DNA of 64,000 bases from Oceanimonas pelagia (GTDB taxonomy: Bacteria > Pseudomonadota > Gammaproteobacteria > Enterobacterales > Aeromonadaceae), in the NCBI RefSeq assembly GCF_030849025.1, contig NZ_CP118224.1, positions 1,038,001 through 1,102,000 of the forward strand, given 5' to 3'. The translations under genes and the position numbers were made by a program. This document shows, piece after piece, positions 31,736 through 40,027 of this stretch (position 1 is its first letter; every line of letters begins with the position of its first letter). The notes beneath the pieces were generated by a model, which saw only the letters and a list, made by a program, of their open reading frames with translations, searched no databases and was not told the DNA's origin.

Positions 31736-31978
31736 ATGACAGTTCATGCACGACCCCAAAAGTGCCTTGTACGCAAGGACGACGTGATTTCCTACTTTGG
31801 AAACCGCGTAAAAACCGCACAGGCGTTTGGCATCTCTCCATCTGCCATCACCAGCTGGCCTGACTACATCCCGGAAGTCCGGGCCCGTCAGTTGCTGGAA
31901 ATGACGTCCGGTGCGTTTACCCAGTTTCGCCTTGTCGATATGCCGGGGCGAACGGCGAACGGAGCTGCCACCCAATAA
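31736..31978 (+). CDS. cro: Cro-like repressor
   Basis: An 80-aa HTH protein. LVRKDDVISYFGNRVKTAQA followed by FGISPSAITSWPDYIPEVRA is the typical Cro-family helix-turn-helix. Its position is directly rightward of pR and divergent from cI. It should repress cI and the early promoters on entry into lytic growth. The start ATG 31736 follows AGAGGACCACC, a version of the AGAGGACCAA element otherwise seen on the minus strand. Confidence 0.88.
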   Translation: MTVHARPQKCLVRKDDVISYFGNRVKTAQAFGISPSAITSWPDYIPEVRARQLLEMTSGAFTQFRLVDMPGRTANGAATQ

Positions 31979-31992
31979 AAAAGGAGCCTGCC

Positions 31993-32337
31993 ATGGGCCG
32001 TAAAAACCTCCCCCAAGATGAACGAATGGATGATCGCAAGACCATCAAAATGCGGTTTAACGCCTCAAAGGGGCAGTTATGCCGCGAGGTAGCCGGCGAG
32101 CTTGGTCAGCTGCCTACCGAATTCGCCAGGGGCTCAATGGAGCTCACTCTGGTGCTGTTAGCAAAGCACGATCCGGAATTGATGGCGAGGGCCATCAAAC
32201 GAGCCAACCGGGTGCTGGCCGGCCAGGGGTATGAGCCTCTAACCCTGATCGGCTTGCTGGAAGATTTGCGCGAGGGGCCGGTGGTTGAACTACTGGCCAA
32301 CGAACGACAGAGATCCATCACCAACAAGCAGGGATAA
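31993..32337 (+). CDS. Phage regulatory-type protein, unknown (CII position)
   Basis: 114 aa (MGRKNLPQDERMDDRKTIKM), starting 12 bp after cro with AAGGAG. It has helical segments and Glu/Leu-rich stretches. In lambdoid phages the gene after cro is often cII. The C-terminal sequence (LTLIGLLEDLREGPVVELLA) does not let me assign it to the CII family. Function unknown. Confidence 0.65.
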   Translation: MGRKNLPQDERMDDRKTIKMRFNASKGQLCREVAGELGQLPTEFARGSMELTLVLLAKHDPELMARAIKRANRVLAGQGYEPLTLIGLLEDLREGPVVELLANERQRSITNKQG

Positions 32338-32340
32338 ACC

Positions 32341-32469
32341 ATGACAGCAGCAACCGACCCGAGAGTGAAAGAGCTGGTAAAGGCACTGGCCGAAGAGATC
32401 AACATGAAGCTGGTGCCCGCCTCTGAAGAGACCGCAGAGGAAGCCCCCGAGCCAGTTCTGATTCACTAA
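32341..32469 (+). CDS. Tiny acidic phage protein
   Basis: A 42-aa frame from ATG 32341 (MTAATDPRVKELVKALAEEI), ending ...EPVLIH. It starts 3 bp after the preceding stop. The composition is acidic, with one possible amphipathic helix. No function known; it is supported mainly by position and spacing. Confidence 0.5.
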   Translation: MTAATDPRVKELVKALAEEINMKLVPASEETAEEAPEPVLIH

Positions 32470-32506
32470 GCAGGTTGCGCCACCAAGACGATAAGGACCA
32501 AAGACC

Positions 32507-33595
32507 ATGAGCAGTAACAACGTCTTTCAATTGCGGCCGGATGATGCGTCACCGGCCTTGCCCGTTTCTGATGCTGCGCGAGGTAAGCGCGTGTCCGACA
32601 ATAAACGTTCCGGCTTTGTGCTGCTGTATCGCAGCCTGCAGGACGCCCCTTTCAAAAAACACCCCGATCGGTTTTGCCTCTGGGTCCACCTGTTGATGGA
32701 AGCCGGCTTTGAGGCCACCGAGGTATCGTTTAACCGCAACACCATCAAGCGCCGCCGCGGCCAGGTGGTTACCTCTGCCCGCCACCTGGCGCAGGCCTGT
32801 GGCATTACCGAAGACAGCGCCCGTCGCAGCCTGGAGTTCTTCAAGAGCGAGGGCATGGTCAGCCTGTTCACCAAGCGCGGCACCCGTGGTTATTCGGTGA
32901 TCACCCTGTCCAATTACGACGATTATCAGCGCGGAATTACAGAAACCTATTCCGCAGGTTTTGACGCCGATTTTAAAGCCGCGCCAGTGCTGGGCTCAGA
33001 GGGTGGGCACGCCGAATTAGCCGCAGGTTTTCACGCCGAATACCACGCCGAAGATCTAAACAATAAAACAAATAAACAAAGTAAAGATCAGAGTATTGAT
33101 TCTGTTGGGTCATGCACGGCTGACGCCGGGCACTCCCCCGGCCCGGAAGGGCAGGAGCCTGACGATCATGGCGTTCCTGATGGGGCCGCCATCCACGCCA
33201 AGCGCGGCAAGCGCACCCTCTGGGGCACCCATGACGATCTGCGCTGTGCCGAGTGGCTGGCCGGACTGCGAGACCAGGCCTTTGAGCGCCGCGAGCTGGC
33301 CCAGCCCAAGCGGCCAGACATGGCGCTGTGGGCCAACGACGTGCGCCTGATGCGCGACCGTGACGGCCGCAGTCACCGCGATATCTGCGAGCTGTTCAAG
33401 TTCGTGTGCTCCCATCACCGGGAGCTGGAGTTCACCCAATCCCCCGCCAAGCTGCGCGACAACTGGGACACGCTGCGCCTGAAGGCCGCCAACGCCACCC
33501 AGAGCGCCAGGCCGGCTGCCATGGGTAACGTGCTGGCTGCTCAGCAGCGGGCGTCCGCCTACGCCGACCTGCTTGACGATGATCAGGAGGTGTGA
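32507..33595 (+). CDS. O-like replication initiator with HTH
   Basis: A 362-aa protein. The N-terminal half has a winged-HTH feature (SARHLAQACGITEDSARRSL, then KRGTRGYSVITLSN) as in lambda O-type initiators. Inside the gene at 32952-33110 lie iteron-like repeats and an AT-rich stretch, as expected for an origin embedded in the initiator gene. It would recruit host DnaB through the P-like protein encoded next. The C-terminal part (ADLLDDDQEV) is acidic. Confidence 0.8.
   Translation: MSSNNVFQLRPDDASPALPVSDAARGKRVSDNKRSGFVLLYRSLQDAPFKKHPDRFCLWVHLLMEAGFEATEVSFNRNTIKRRRGQVVTSARHLAQACGITEDSARRSLEFFKSEGMVSLFTKRGTRGYSVITLSNYDDYQRGITETYSAGFDADFKAAPVLGSEGGHAELAAGFHAEYHAEDLNNKTNKQSKDQSIDSVGSCTADAGHSPGPEGQEPDDHGVPDGAAIHAKRGKRTLWGTHDDLRCAEWLAGLRDQAFERRELAQPKRPDMALWANDVRLMRDRDGRSHRDICELFKFVCSHHRELEFTQSPAKLRDNWDTLRLKAANATQSARPAAMGNVLAAQQRASAYADLLDDDQEV
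32952..33110 (+). other. Candidate replication origin inside the O-like gene
   Basis: CCGCAGGTTTTGACGCCGA (32952-32970) and CCGCAGGTTTTCACGCCGA (33021-33039) differ at one base. Two more CACGCCGAA copies lie at 33008-33016 and 33044-33052. An A-rich segment (about 33056-33110) follows immediately. This iterons-plus-AT arrangement resembles lambdoid origins. Confidence 0.55.
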
Positions 33596-33596
33596 C

Positions 33597-34103
33597 GTGG
33601 GCGAACTGAGCGTTATCAACCAGCGACACCCCGGCACCCAGCAGCGCGCCGTGGCCACTGCCAATGGCATGAGCCCGACAGACCAGATCACCGTGCTGCT
33701 GACCAACACCATACTGCCGGCCTGGTGCGTGCACTACCCGGGCAGCGCCGGCCGCATCGACAGCAATCTGCCGAACATGGCCAGGGTGTACACCGAGTTC
33801 CTGACCGGTCGCGGGCTGACCGTGGGTGACATTCGCGCCGGCCACCTGATGGCTCTGGAGCAGGATCGGGAGTTTGCGCCGCGGCCGGCCGAGTTTCTGG
33901 ACCTGTGTCGGGAAGCTGCCGCCAAGCGCAAGCGGGGGGAGCGGAAGCCGCAGATCTCGCTGTCTGCCGTGCGCATGATTGCCGAGTCCAGCCTGTATCT
34001 GGCTGGTGAGGCAGTGAGCGAGGAAGCCATCAGTGCCGCCACCGAATCGCTGCTGGGCGACTACCGGGCAAGGGGCGTGGACGTGGTGGGGAGTGCGCTG
34101 TGA
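33597..34103 (+). CDS. P-like replication protein (helicase loader type)
   Basis: 168 aa from GTG 33597, which stands one base after the O-like stop and seven bases after AGGAGG. The central part (SPTDQITVLLTNTILPAWCV, then RVYTEFLTGRGLTVGDIRAG) matches the pattern of lambda P-type replication proteins, and REFAPRPAEFLDLCREAAA is a conserved segment. It would link DnaB helicase to the O-like initiator. Lambda P is 233 aa, so this is a short version. Confidence 0.75.
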   Translation: MGELSVINQRHPGTQQRAVATANGMSPTDQITVLLTNTILPAWCVHYPGSAGRIDSNLPNMARVYTEFLTGRGLTVGDIRAGHLMALEQDREFAPRPAEFLDLCREAAAKRKRGERKPQISLSAVRMIAESSLYLAGEAVSEEAISAATESLLGDYRARGVDVVGSAL

Positions 34104-34240
34104 CCTATGAATTCTGGATGGGCGCAAGCCTGCTCACCCTGGTTTTCGCGCTGCTGATGATCTCCGTAGTGGCCGACGCCGAGCGCGCAGAGCTGAAAAG
34201 CAAACAGGACCAACTCAACCAAAAGGACCAACTGAAATGA
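34100..34240 (+). CDS. Tiny single-pass membrane protein
   Basis: A 46-aa frame from GTG 34100 (overlapping the P-like stop), with a hydrophobic helix (GASLLTLVFALLMISVVA) and a charged Lys/Gln tail. The stop overlaps the antirepressor start (ATGA). Function unknown. Confidence 0.5.
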   Translation: MTYEFWMGASLLTLVFALLMISVVADAERAELKSKQDQLNQKDQLK

Positions 34241-34956
34241 CCGAACTGACACTGATCGCCGCCAATGCCCAGCCGACCATGAGCAGCCGCGAAATTGCGG
34301 AACTGGTGGAATCCCGCCACGACAAGGTGAAGCAGTCCATCGAGCGGCTAGCCGATCGCGGCGTAATTGTTCGCCCCCCAATGGGGGATGAACAGAAGCC
34401 AGACGCAATGGGCCGGATGCGAACGGAAAGCGTGTACCTGATCAACAAGCGCGACAGTTACGTCGTGGTTGCCCAGTTATCCCCCGAGTTCACCGCCCGC
34501 CTGGTGGACCGCTGGCAGGAGCTGGAAGCCCAAAGCGCCTTTCGCATCCCTCAGACCTTGCCTGAAGCCCTGCGTCTGGCTGCCGAGCAGGCGGAGCAGT
34601 TGGAGCAGCAGCGCGCCCTGATTGAGCAGCAGAAACCCGCCGTTGACTTCGCCAAGCGCATTGCCAGCGCCGAGAAGGGTGTTCACCTGGGTAACTTCGC
34701 TAAATCGGTGGGCCTGGGTCCGCGCAAGGTGTTCGACATTCTGCGTGAGCAGCGCGTACTGATGACCGGCGGCGCCCGGCACAACCTGCCCTATCAGGAG
34801 TTCGTGGATCGGGGGTATTTCACCGTGCGCCAGTCAACCTACGAAGCCAACTCCGAGATCCGCATCAATCACACGCCGCTGATCACCGGCAAGGGCGAGC
34901 AGTGGCTCACCAACCGGCTGATCTCTGCCGGCGTGCTCAAGGCGGTGGCGAGCTGA
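34237..34956 (+). CDS. Phage antirepressor, Rha N-terminus and KilAC C-terminus
   Basis: A 239-aa protein. The N-terminal Rha domain (TMSSREIAELVESRHDKVKQ) is followed by a helical linker (EQAEQLEQQRALIEQQKPAV) and a KilAC domain (GVHLGNFAKSVGLGPRKVFD and ITGKGEQWLTNRLISAGVL). Proteins of this type act as antirepressors or regulators in lambdoid phages. It is the most natural candidate for inactivating the CI-like repressor, which seems unable to self-cleave. The start ATG 34237 overlaps the preceding stop. Confidence 0.88.
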   Translation: MTELTLIAANAQPTMSSREIAELVESRHDKVKQSIERLADRGVIVRPPMGDEQKPDAMGRMRTESVYLINKRDSYVVVAQLSPEFTARLVDRWQELEAQSAFRIPQTLPEALRLAAEQAEQLEQQRALIEQQKPAVDFAKRIASAEKGVHLGNFAKSVGLGPRKVFDILREQRVLMTGGARHNLPYQEFVDRGYFTVRQSTYEANSEIRINHTPLITGKGEQWLTNRLISAGVLKAVAS

Positions 34957-35040
34957 TGACCGTCGAGACCTTCAATCTGCTCACTTTCACCCTGCTGCTG
35001 GCAGGCAATGTTCTGGACGACATTCTTGTTCATGTGAGGT
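34956..35040 (+). other. Short stretch with hydrophobic coding potential
   Basis: An ATG at 34956 (TGATG overlap with the antirepressor stop) starts MTVETFNLLTFTLLLAGNVL. The frame continues to 35270, over the following gene in another frame. It may encode a small membrane peptide or be chance. Confidence 0.3.
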
Positions 35041-35292
35041 ATGGCAATGACCCGTTGTGGGGAGTGGATCAACGTCGCGTATCCCGGGCAGACCGAGGCC
35101 GAGCGTCAGGCCGTGGAAGCGCACAAGCAGGAGTGCCTGGCGCGGTACCAGCGCTGTCAGGAATCGCTGACCTGGAGCACGGAGCGGGCCAGACAGTGGT
35201 TTCTGAGCCTGCCGGACGACGAGCGCAAGGCCTGCAACCGGATTATCCGCTCGATAAAGGCGCTGCGTGATGGCCGAGTTCAGCTTGATTAA
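35041..35292 (+). CDS. Small phage protein (DUF7696-like)
   Basis: 83 aa. QTEAERQAVEAHKQECLARY and STERARQWFLSLPDDERKAC form a helical pattern seen in small phage proteins of the DUF7696 type. Start ATG 35041, with GTGAGGT just upstream. It overlaps the DUF1367 gene by 23 bp. Function unknown. Confidence 0.65.
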   Translation: MAMTRCGEWINVAYPGQTEAERQAVEAHKQECLARYQRCQESLTWSTERARQWFLSLPDDERKACNRIIRSIKALRDGRVQLD

Positions 35293-35860
35293 GCACCTGG
35301 GCGGGGTATGGCTCCCCGCCACTGAAGTGGATCATGAGGCCACCGCGCAGCTGCCCATTGGCACCCTGTTCACCGGCAAGGGCAGCGGCCGGCGCAATGT
35401 GCGCTTTCACCGCAAGTTCTTCAGCCTGCTGAACCTTGGCTTTGACTACTGGGAGCCGGCGGGCGGCTTGGTCACCCCGGCAGAGACCCGTGCCGTGCGC
35501 GCCTTTGTGAAGTACCTGAGCCAGTGGGCGGCGCTGGACACCATGACCCAGGCGGCGGACGCCTTTCTGGCGCAGCTGGAGCAGCACAGAGCTGACAGGT
35601 TTCCGGTTCCTGCCAAGTCGTTCGAGGCCTACCGCAAGTGGGTGGTGGAAGAAGCCGGATTTTATGACCTGATCACCCTGCCGGATGGCTCCGTGCGCAA
35701 ACAGGCCCGCTCGCTCAAGTTCAGCAAGATGACCGAGCACGAGTTCAACGAGCTGTACAAGGCCGCCTTTGGCGTGATCTGGCGGCATGTGCTGGTGAAT
35801 ACCTTTGCCAGCGAAGACGAGGCGGAAGCCGCAGTAAACCAGATGATGGGGTATGCGTAA
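35270..35860 (+). CDS. DUF1367 family phage protein
   Basis: 196 aa. The sequence follows DUF1367: SLIKHLGGVWLPATEVDHEA, FHRKFFSLLNLGFDYWEP, KSFEAYRKWVVEEAGFYDL and EFNELYKAAFGVIWRHVLV. The family is common in lambdoid phages near NinB/RusA-type genes and is probably linked to recombination or replication, but its biochemical role is not known. ATG 35270 is chosen; a GTG three bases upstream is an alternative. Confidence 0.85.
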   Translation: MAEFSLIKHLGGVWLPATEVDHEATAQLPIGTLFTGKGSGRRNVRFHRKFFSLLNLGFDYWEPAGGLVTPAETRAVRAFVKYLSQWAALDTMTQAADAFLAQLEQHRADRFPVPAKSFEAYRKWVVEEAGFYDLITLPDGSVRKQARSLKFSKMTEHEFNELYKAAFGVIWRHVLVNTFASEDEAEAAVNQMMGYA

Positions 35861-36174
35861 TGGCCAGGGGCTCAAAAACCAAAGCAGAGCGGCAGTGGCT
35901 GAGTGACGTGGCCGGCCTGGGTTGTGTGTGCTGTCGCAACCTGGGACTGGGGGCATCGCCCGCTGAAATTCACCACATTCGTGCCGGCCAGGGAATGGCG
36001 CAACGGGCCAAACATACCGAGGTGCTGCCGCTTTGCCCTCGCCATCACCGCGCCTGCTACCTGACCGGCTTTCACGCCGACCCCAGAGGCTGGCAGCTGG
36101 AGCACGGCACCGAGGAAGAGCTGCTGCAGCAGGTGCGGGCTGAAGTGGAGCAGGAGAGGGCGTGTCGTGTCTGA
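35860..36174 (+). CDS. Ref-like HNH recombination enhancement nuclease
   Basis: A 104-aa protein with the P1 Ref pattern: AGLGCVCCRNLGLGASPAEI, then HHIRAGQGMAQRAKHTEVLP and LCPRHHRACYLTGFHADP. The zinc-binding cysteines and the HNH-like histidines are present. Ref cuts DNA in RecA-coated D-loops and enhances recombination. The start ATG 35860 overlaps the previous stop, and the end overlaps rusA by 8 bp, so the pair may act together. Confidence 0.85.
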   Translation: MARGSKTKAERQWLSDVAGLGCVCCRNLGLGASPAEIHHIRAGQGMAQRAKHTEVLPLCPRHHRACYLTGFHADPRGWQLEHGTEEELLQQVRAEVEQERACRV

Positions 36175-36526
36175 GCAGATATTCCAGATCACTCCGGTAC
36201 CCAAGCCCCGCATGACCCAGCGTGACAAGTGGGCCAGGCGCCCCGCCGTGCTGCGCTACCGGGACTACTGCGACCAGGTGCGCGCTGCCGGCGTCACCCT
36301 GCCGGAGGCGGGGTATCACGTCACCTTCTATCTGCCCATGCCGGCCAGCTGGAGTAAGCGCAAGCGTCTGGAAATGGCCGGTCAACCGCATCAGCAAAAA
36401 CCAGACAAGGACAACCTCGAAAAGGCCCTGCTGGACGCTATTTTTGGTGAGGACTGCCGTATCTGGGATGGCAGGGTAAGCAAGCGATGGGGTGTGGAGG
36501 GCCGCATCGTTATCCGCACAGAGTAA
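36167..36526 (+). CDS. rusA: RusA-family Holliday junction resolvase
   Basis: A 119-aa RusA. ITPVPKPRMTQRDKWARRP, then GYHVTFYLPMPASWSKRKR, then the metal-binding KPDKDNLEKALLDAIFGEDC and WDGRVSKRWG regions match the family, including the conserved aspartates of DKDN. It cleaves Holliday junctions made during phage recombination. The start is GTG 36167, 8 bp inside the ref gene. Confidence 0.9.
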   Translation: MSEQIFQITPVPKPRMTQRDKWARRPAVLRYRDYCDQVRAAGVTLPEAGYHVTFYLPMPASWSKRKRLEMAGQPHQQKPDKDNLEKALLDAIFGEDCRIWDGRVSKRWGVEGRIVIRTE

Positions 36527-36584
36527 CCGCCACACAACAACAATGAGAGCAACACCCGGGAATACACACAAGGAGCCGCGCGCC

Positions 36585-37232
36585 ATGTCAGAACAGCACA
36601 AGAAAACCCGTATCAGCACCTCAGGCATCCCCAATCGGCAGGAGCAGGCCGAACTGGCCCGCGCCGTGGGCTTGCGCCTGAAAGAGGCCCGGGAAATGGT
36701 CGGACTGAGCCAGCTCAATGCCGCCAAGCAGCTGGGCTACAGCAACTCCACCAAGCTGAGCAAAATTGAGAGCGGTAAGCACAGCAGCCAGATCCCCATT
36801 TGGGTGCTCAAGCGCGCCGCTGAAATCTATGACGTGTCCCTCGATTACCTGATGGGTATCACCGAGACCATGGAGCAGGAAGACAGTCGCCATACCGCCC
36901 TGCGTGAAATGATGGTGCACATGCGCGAGCGTTGGGAGCGGATCCGCGAGCGGGACGTACTGGTGCAGGTAGGAATGCTGAACCGAATCAAGCACGTGGA
37001 GAACAGTATTCTGCTGATAGAGCAGGAGGCCGAAGACGCCGCTCATGCCCTGGCCCGGGTTGCTGAGCTGAACCCCGATGACTGGCAGGACATGAAGGGC
37101 GGCGCACGGCTGGCCTCCGCCATCGAGCGCACGGCTGCCGCCTCCCGTACCGCCCGCAAGAATATCAAGCGGTTCCGGGCTGAGAATGTGGCCGCCGGCG
37201 GTGCCCCTCAACTTGACCTGGTGTTTGTGTGA
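36585..37232 (+). CDS. HTH regulator with coiled-coil C-terminus (late-gene position)
   Basis: 215 aa. The N-terminal XRE-type HTH (GLSQLNAAKQLGYSNSTKLS, then KIESGKHSSQIPIWVLKRAA) is followed by a long helical region (AEDAAHALARVAELNPDDW). ATG 36585 has AAGGAG 9 bases upstream. It sits immediately before the terminase genes at the early/late boundary, where lambdoid phages encode Q-type regulators, so a role in late-gene control is plausible but unproven. Confidence 0.75.
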   Translation: MSEQHKKTRISTSGIPNRQEQAELARAVGLRLKEAREMVGLSQLNAAKQLGYSNSTKLSKIESGKHSSQIPIWVLKRAAEIYDVSLDYLMGITETMEQEDSRHTALREMMVHMRERWERIRERDVLVQVGMLNRIKHVENSILLIEQEAEDAAHALARVAELNPDDWQDMKGGARLASAIERTAAASRTARKNIKRFRAENVAAGGAPQLDLVFV

Positions 37233-37236
37233 CGAC

Positions 37237-38244
37237 ATGGCAGTACCGAAACTCACGGCCGAGCAATGGGCCGAGGTAAGGCGGGTATGGGAAACCGACT
37301 CCCGCGATGGATACACCTGGCTGGTGCGGGAACTGGAATTGCCGGTTTCCGCGCCGGCGGTGCGCAAGACCGCGCTTAAGCAGGAGTGGAGCAAGGTTTC
37401 CGCGAAAAAGCAGAAACCGAAAATGCCGGCCAAAACCAAGAAACCAGAAACCAAAAGCCGAAAACCGAAAACCGACGAGAAACCGGAAACCAGAAACCCA
37501 GCCAGCAGAAAAGACCCGCACGAACCCACCCAAGAGGAAATCGACGCGGCGCACGACTACCTGCATGGCGAGCGGGGGACCGATTGTTCACCTGAACGTA
37601 CGCGCGCGCGCACACGCGATCCCGGCATGGATGACTTTGCCTATGGCGGCCTGCGTGATCTGCTGGGCCCCGCCCCGGGCGGATTCGGTGTGTATCGTCG
37701 GGAGTATTCGGTGATTGCGTTTCGCTTTATGCTGCTGGGTGCCACCATGGAAGATCTGGCCAGCCTGATCGGTGTATCGAAAACCACCCTGTATACCTGG
37801 ATGGACACCCACCCCGAGTTTTCAACGGCCATCAACAACGGCCGCAACACCGCCGACGCCAACGTGGCCAGCCGGCTGTATCAGCGCGCCATGGGCTACA
37901 CCCACGAAGCCGAGGAAATCAAGGTGGTGGACGGTGGCATTGAACGGGTAATGACCACCAAGCACTATCCGCCGGATCCGCAAAGCGCCCGATTCTGGCT
38001 GATCAACCGCCAGCCCGAGCTGTGGAAAGAGAAAGTCGAGGTTATCGAGAAGCCGACCATTGCCCTGGTGGACAAGGAAGCCATGGACAAGGTGTATGAG
38101 CAGGTGCTGCAGGAGGCCGAGCAGAAGCGGGCCGCATTGCAAAGCCGGGCTGAACGGCTTGGTCTGCTGATGGACAGCGAAAAGGGCGGCGCGGTGCGCG
38201 ACGACGAGGTGATCATTGCTCACGACGACGAGGGCGATGCCTGA
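37237..38244 (+). CDS. terS: Terminase small subunit-like protein
   Basis: A 335-aa protein directly before the large terminase. An N-terminal helical domain (LTAEQWAEVRRVWETDSRDG) is followed by a long Lys/Pro/Thr-rich linker (about 55-110), then an HTH-like segment (ATMEDLASLIGVSKTTLYTW) and a conserved helical part (NVASRLYQRAMGYTHEAEEI). TerS recognises the packaging site and feeds DNA to TerL. The linker is unusual; see findings. The start ATG 37237 follows the HTH gene by 4 bp. Confidence 0.8.
   Translation: MAVPKLTAEQWAEVRRVWETDSRDGYTWLVRELELPVSAPAVRKTALKQEWSKVSAKKQKPKMPAKTKKPETKSRKPKTDEKPETRNPASRKDPHEPTQEEIDAAHDYLHGERGTDCSPERTRARTRDPGMDDFAYGGLRDLLGPAPGGFGVYRREYSVIAFRFMLLGATMEDLASLIGVSKTTLYTWMDTHPEFSTAINNGRNTADANVASRLYQRAMGYTHEAEEIKVVDGGIERVMTTKHYPPDPQSARFWLINRQPELWKEKVEVIEKPTIALVDKEAMDKVYEQVLQEAEQKRAALQSRAERLGLLMDSEKGGAVRDDEVIIAHDDEGDA
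37597..37618 (+). other. Alternating purine-pyrimidine tract inside terS
   Basis: GTACGCGCGCGCGCACACGCG is a near-perfect alternating tract, able to adopt Z-DNA. It lies inside the small terminase gene, where packaging (pac) sites of several phages are found. That it is a pac site is a guess. Confidence 0.35.
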
Positions 38245-39761
38245 TGGCCAAGCGCATTCCCCTGCATGAAGATCCCCGCTGGCTGCCGTTCTGCGAGCGC
38301 TACGCGCCGGATCCGGCCCGTTTTGCGGTGGAAGTGCAGGGGGTGACGCCCACACCCCAGCAGCTGGAGCTGTATGCCGAAGTGGCTCCGTCACGCTCCC
38401 GGGTGTCGGTGGCGTCCGGCCACGGCACCGGCAAGACGACCAGCGTAGCCAACATGGTGCTGTGGCACCTGCTTTGCTTCCCCCAGTCCATCACCCTGGT
38501 GACCGCCAATGACATGGACCAGCTCAAGGCAACTCTATGGAAAGAGATTGGCATTGCGGTAGAGAAGATTCGGCGCAGTGCGCACGGCTGGATTGCCGAC
38601 CATATCGAGATTCTGGCCAACGCCACCATGCGCATTCGTGGGTTTGAGGACACCTGGTTCGTGGAGTCCAAGACCGCCAACGACAAAACCGCCAACAAAA
38701 TGGCCGGCCGTCACGGTGAGTGGCTGATGATCATCGGGGACGAGGCCTCCACCCTGTCCGATACCGTACTGACCACTCTGCGCGGCGCGCTGACCGAGCA
38801 GCACAACCGCATGCTGCTCACCAGCCAGCCCACCCGCAACGCTGGCTTCTTCTGGCGTACCCATCACGAACTGGCCCGCACCAACGGCGGTGAGTGGGCC
38901 AACCTGACCTTCAGCTCGCTGGAATCGCCCCTGGTGTCCGACGATGCCCTGCGCGAACTGTGGGACAGCTACGACGACGACGAGCGCCGGGTGCGTCTTC
39001 TGGGCCTGTTCCCGCAAGACAGCAGCAAGCACATGATGAGCCTGCCGGACGCCATGGCCATGTACAAGCGGGGGCGCATCATCAAGCCCGGCGAGGCCTA
39101 CGGCTGGCTGGTGCTGGGTGACGTGGCCAGCGGCGAAGGCCTGCGCGATAAGTCGGCGGTGGTGCTGGCCCGAGTGATCGGCTACGGCGATCGGGGCCCG
39201 AACGCGCGGCGGGTGGAAGTGGTGGCGGTGCCCATTCACACCAACGGCATTCGTTCCAACCGTTTCGCCGGCGCCATGGTGGAGGCGGGGGACGACTGCG
39301 AGGGCGCCCGGTATGTGGTGGACTCCGGCGGTCTGGGCATTAACGTGTGCCAGGATCTGGAGGACATGAATAAGCCGGTGGAGCGGGTGAACTGGGGTAA
39401 CCCCTGCTTTCAGAACAAGAACAAGGACCGTTACCTCAACCTGCGCGCCCAGGCCATGCACCAGGCGGCCAGGGCAGCGAGAGAGGGGCGACTGTCCATC
39501 CTTACCAACGAACACCGCAACGTGCTGCTGGCCCAGTCCAGCCGCATTCCCAAGACGTTCACCGACAAGGGGCGAGTGCGGGTACCACCCAAGCACAGCA
39601 CCGAGTGGGAAGGGATGCCGTCGCCGGACTTGTGGGATGCGATATGTTTCGCTTTCCTTGAGGGCGTGGGCTACAACCCGGTGTCTGGCGCCGGTGATGC
39701 TGAGCGTGATCTCGGGGCCAGCGTGGAGAGCGAGGTGGACGAGCTGTTTGCTGACGTGTGA
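38244..39761 (+). CDS. terL: Terminase large subunit
   Basis: A 505-aa packaging ATPase/nuclease. The Walker A region SVASGHGTGKTTSVANMVLW and Walker B LMIIGDEASTLSD are clear, with a coupling motif (MLLTSQPTRN) after them. The C-terminal nuclease part has GWLVLGDVASGEG and YVVDSGGLGINVCQDLE. It drives DNA into the prohead and cuts it. The start ATG 38244 overlaps the terS stop. A rho-independent terminator follows at 39798. Confidence 0.93.
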   Translation: MAKRIPLHEDPRWLPFCERYAPDPARFAVEVQGVTPTPQQLELYAEVAPSRSRVSVASGHGTGKTTSVANMVLWHLLCFPQSITLVTANDMDQLKATLWKEIGIAVEKIRRSAHGWIADHIEILANATMRIRGFEDTWFVESKTANDKTANKMAGRHGEWLMIIGDEASTLSDTVLTTLRGALTEQHNRMLLTSQPTRNAGFFWRTHHELARTNGGEWANLTFSSLESPLVSDDALRELWDSYDDDERRVRLLGLFPQDSSKHMMSLPDAMAMYKRGRIIKPGEAYGWLVLGDVASGEGLRDKSAVVLARVIGYGDRGPNARRVEVVAVPIHTNGIRSNRFAGAMVEAGDDCEGARYVVDSGGLGINVCQDLEDMNKPVERVNWGNPCFQNKNKDRYLNLRAQAMHQAARAAREGRLSILTNEHRNVLLAQSSRIPKTFTDKGRVRVPPKHSTEWEGMPSPDLWDAICFAFLEGVGYNPVSGAGDAERDLGASVESEVDELFADV

Positions 39762-39797
39762 AATCTGAGGGGATTGATTGTTCGTGGGCGAGAAGAG

Positions 39798-39825
39798 GCC
39801 GGCATTGCTGCCGGCTTTTTATTTT
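39798..39825 (+). terminator. Rho-independent terminator after terL
   Basis: GCCGGCA-TTGC-TGCCGGC followed by TTTTTATTTT. It ends the terminase transcript and overlaps the stop of the convergent minus-strand gene. Confidence 0.85.
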
Positions 39826-40016
39826 GCGGACTTGTCAGCCAGATCTTTCAGCCAGCCGGAGATATTGGCATCGCCGGCACGGACATAGCCGTCCCGCACA
39901 GCAGCATTGCTCCAGCGTTCGTGCTGCTCATCAGTGATGCGCATATCAAGCCGGCGGGTTGCTGGATTGCTGGTCTTTGGGCGGCCTGGGCCGCGCTTAG
40001 TTTCTTCTTTGCTCAT
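39819..40016 (-). CDS. Small AT-hook/ribbon-helix-helix-like regulator
   Basis: From ATG 40016 (65 aa) the product starts MSKEETKRGPGRPKTSNPAT. KRGPGRPK is an AT-hook-like motif, and the following RRLDMRITDEQHERWSNAA fits a ribbon-helix-helix repressor. ATG 40025 is a second start option, adding three residues; no strong Shine-Dalgarno sequence is seen for either. It is the only minus-strand gene among the late genes. The perfect 20-bp palindrome (40067-40086) and repeated half sites upstream suggest it controls itself and the gene to its right. Confidence 0.65.
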   Translation of the reverse strand: MSKEETKRGPGRPKTSNPATRRLDMRITDEQHERWSNAAVRDGYVRAGDANISGWLKDLADKSAK

Positions 40017-40027
40017 GAGCGCCATAT

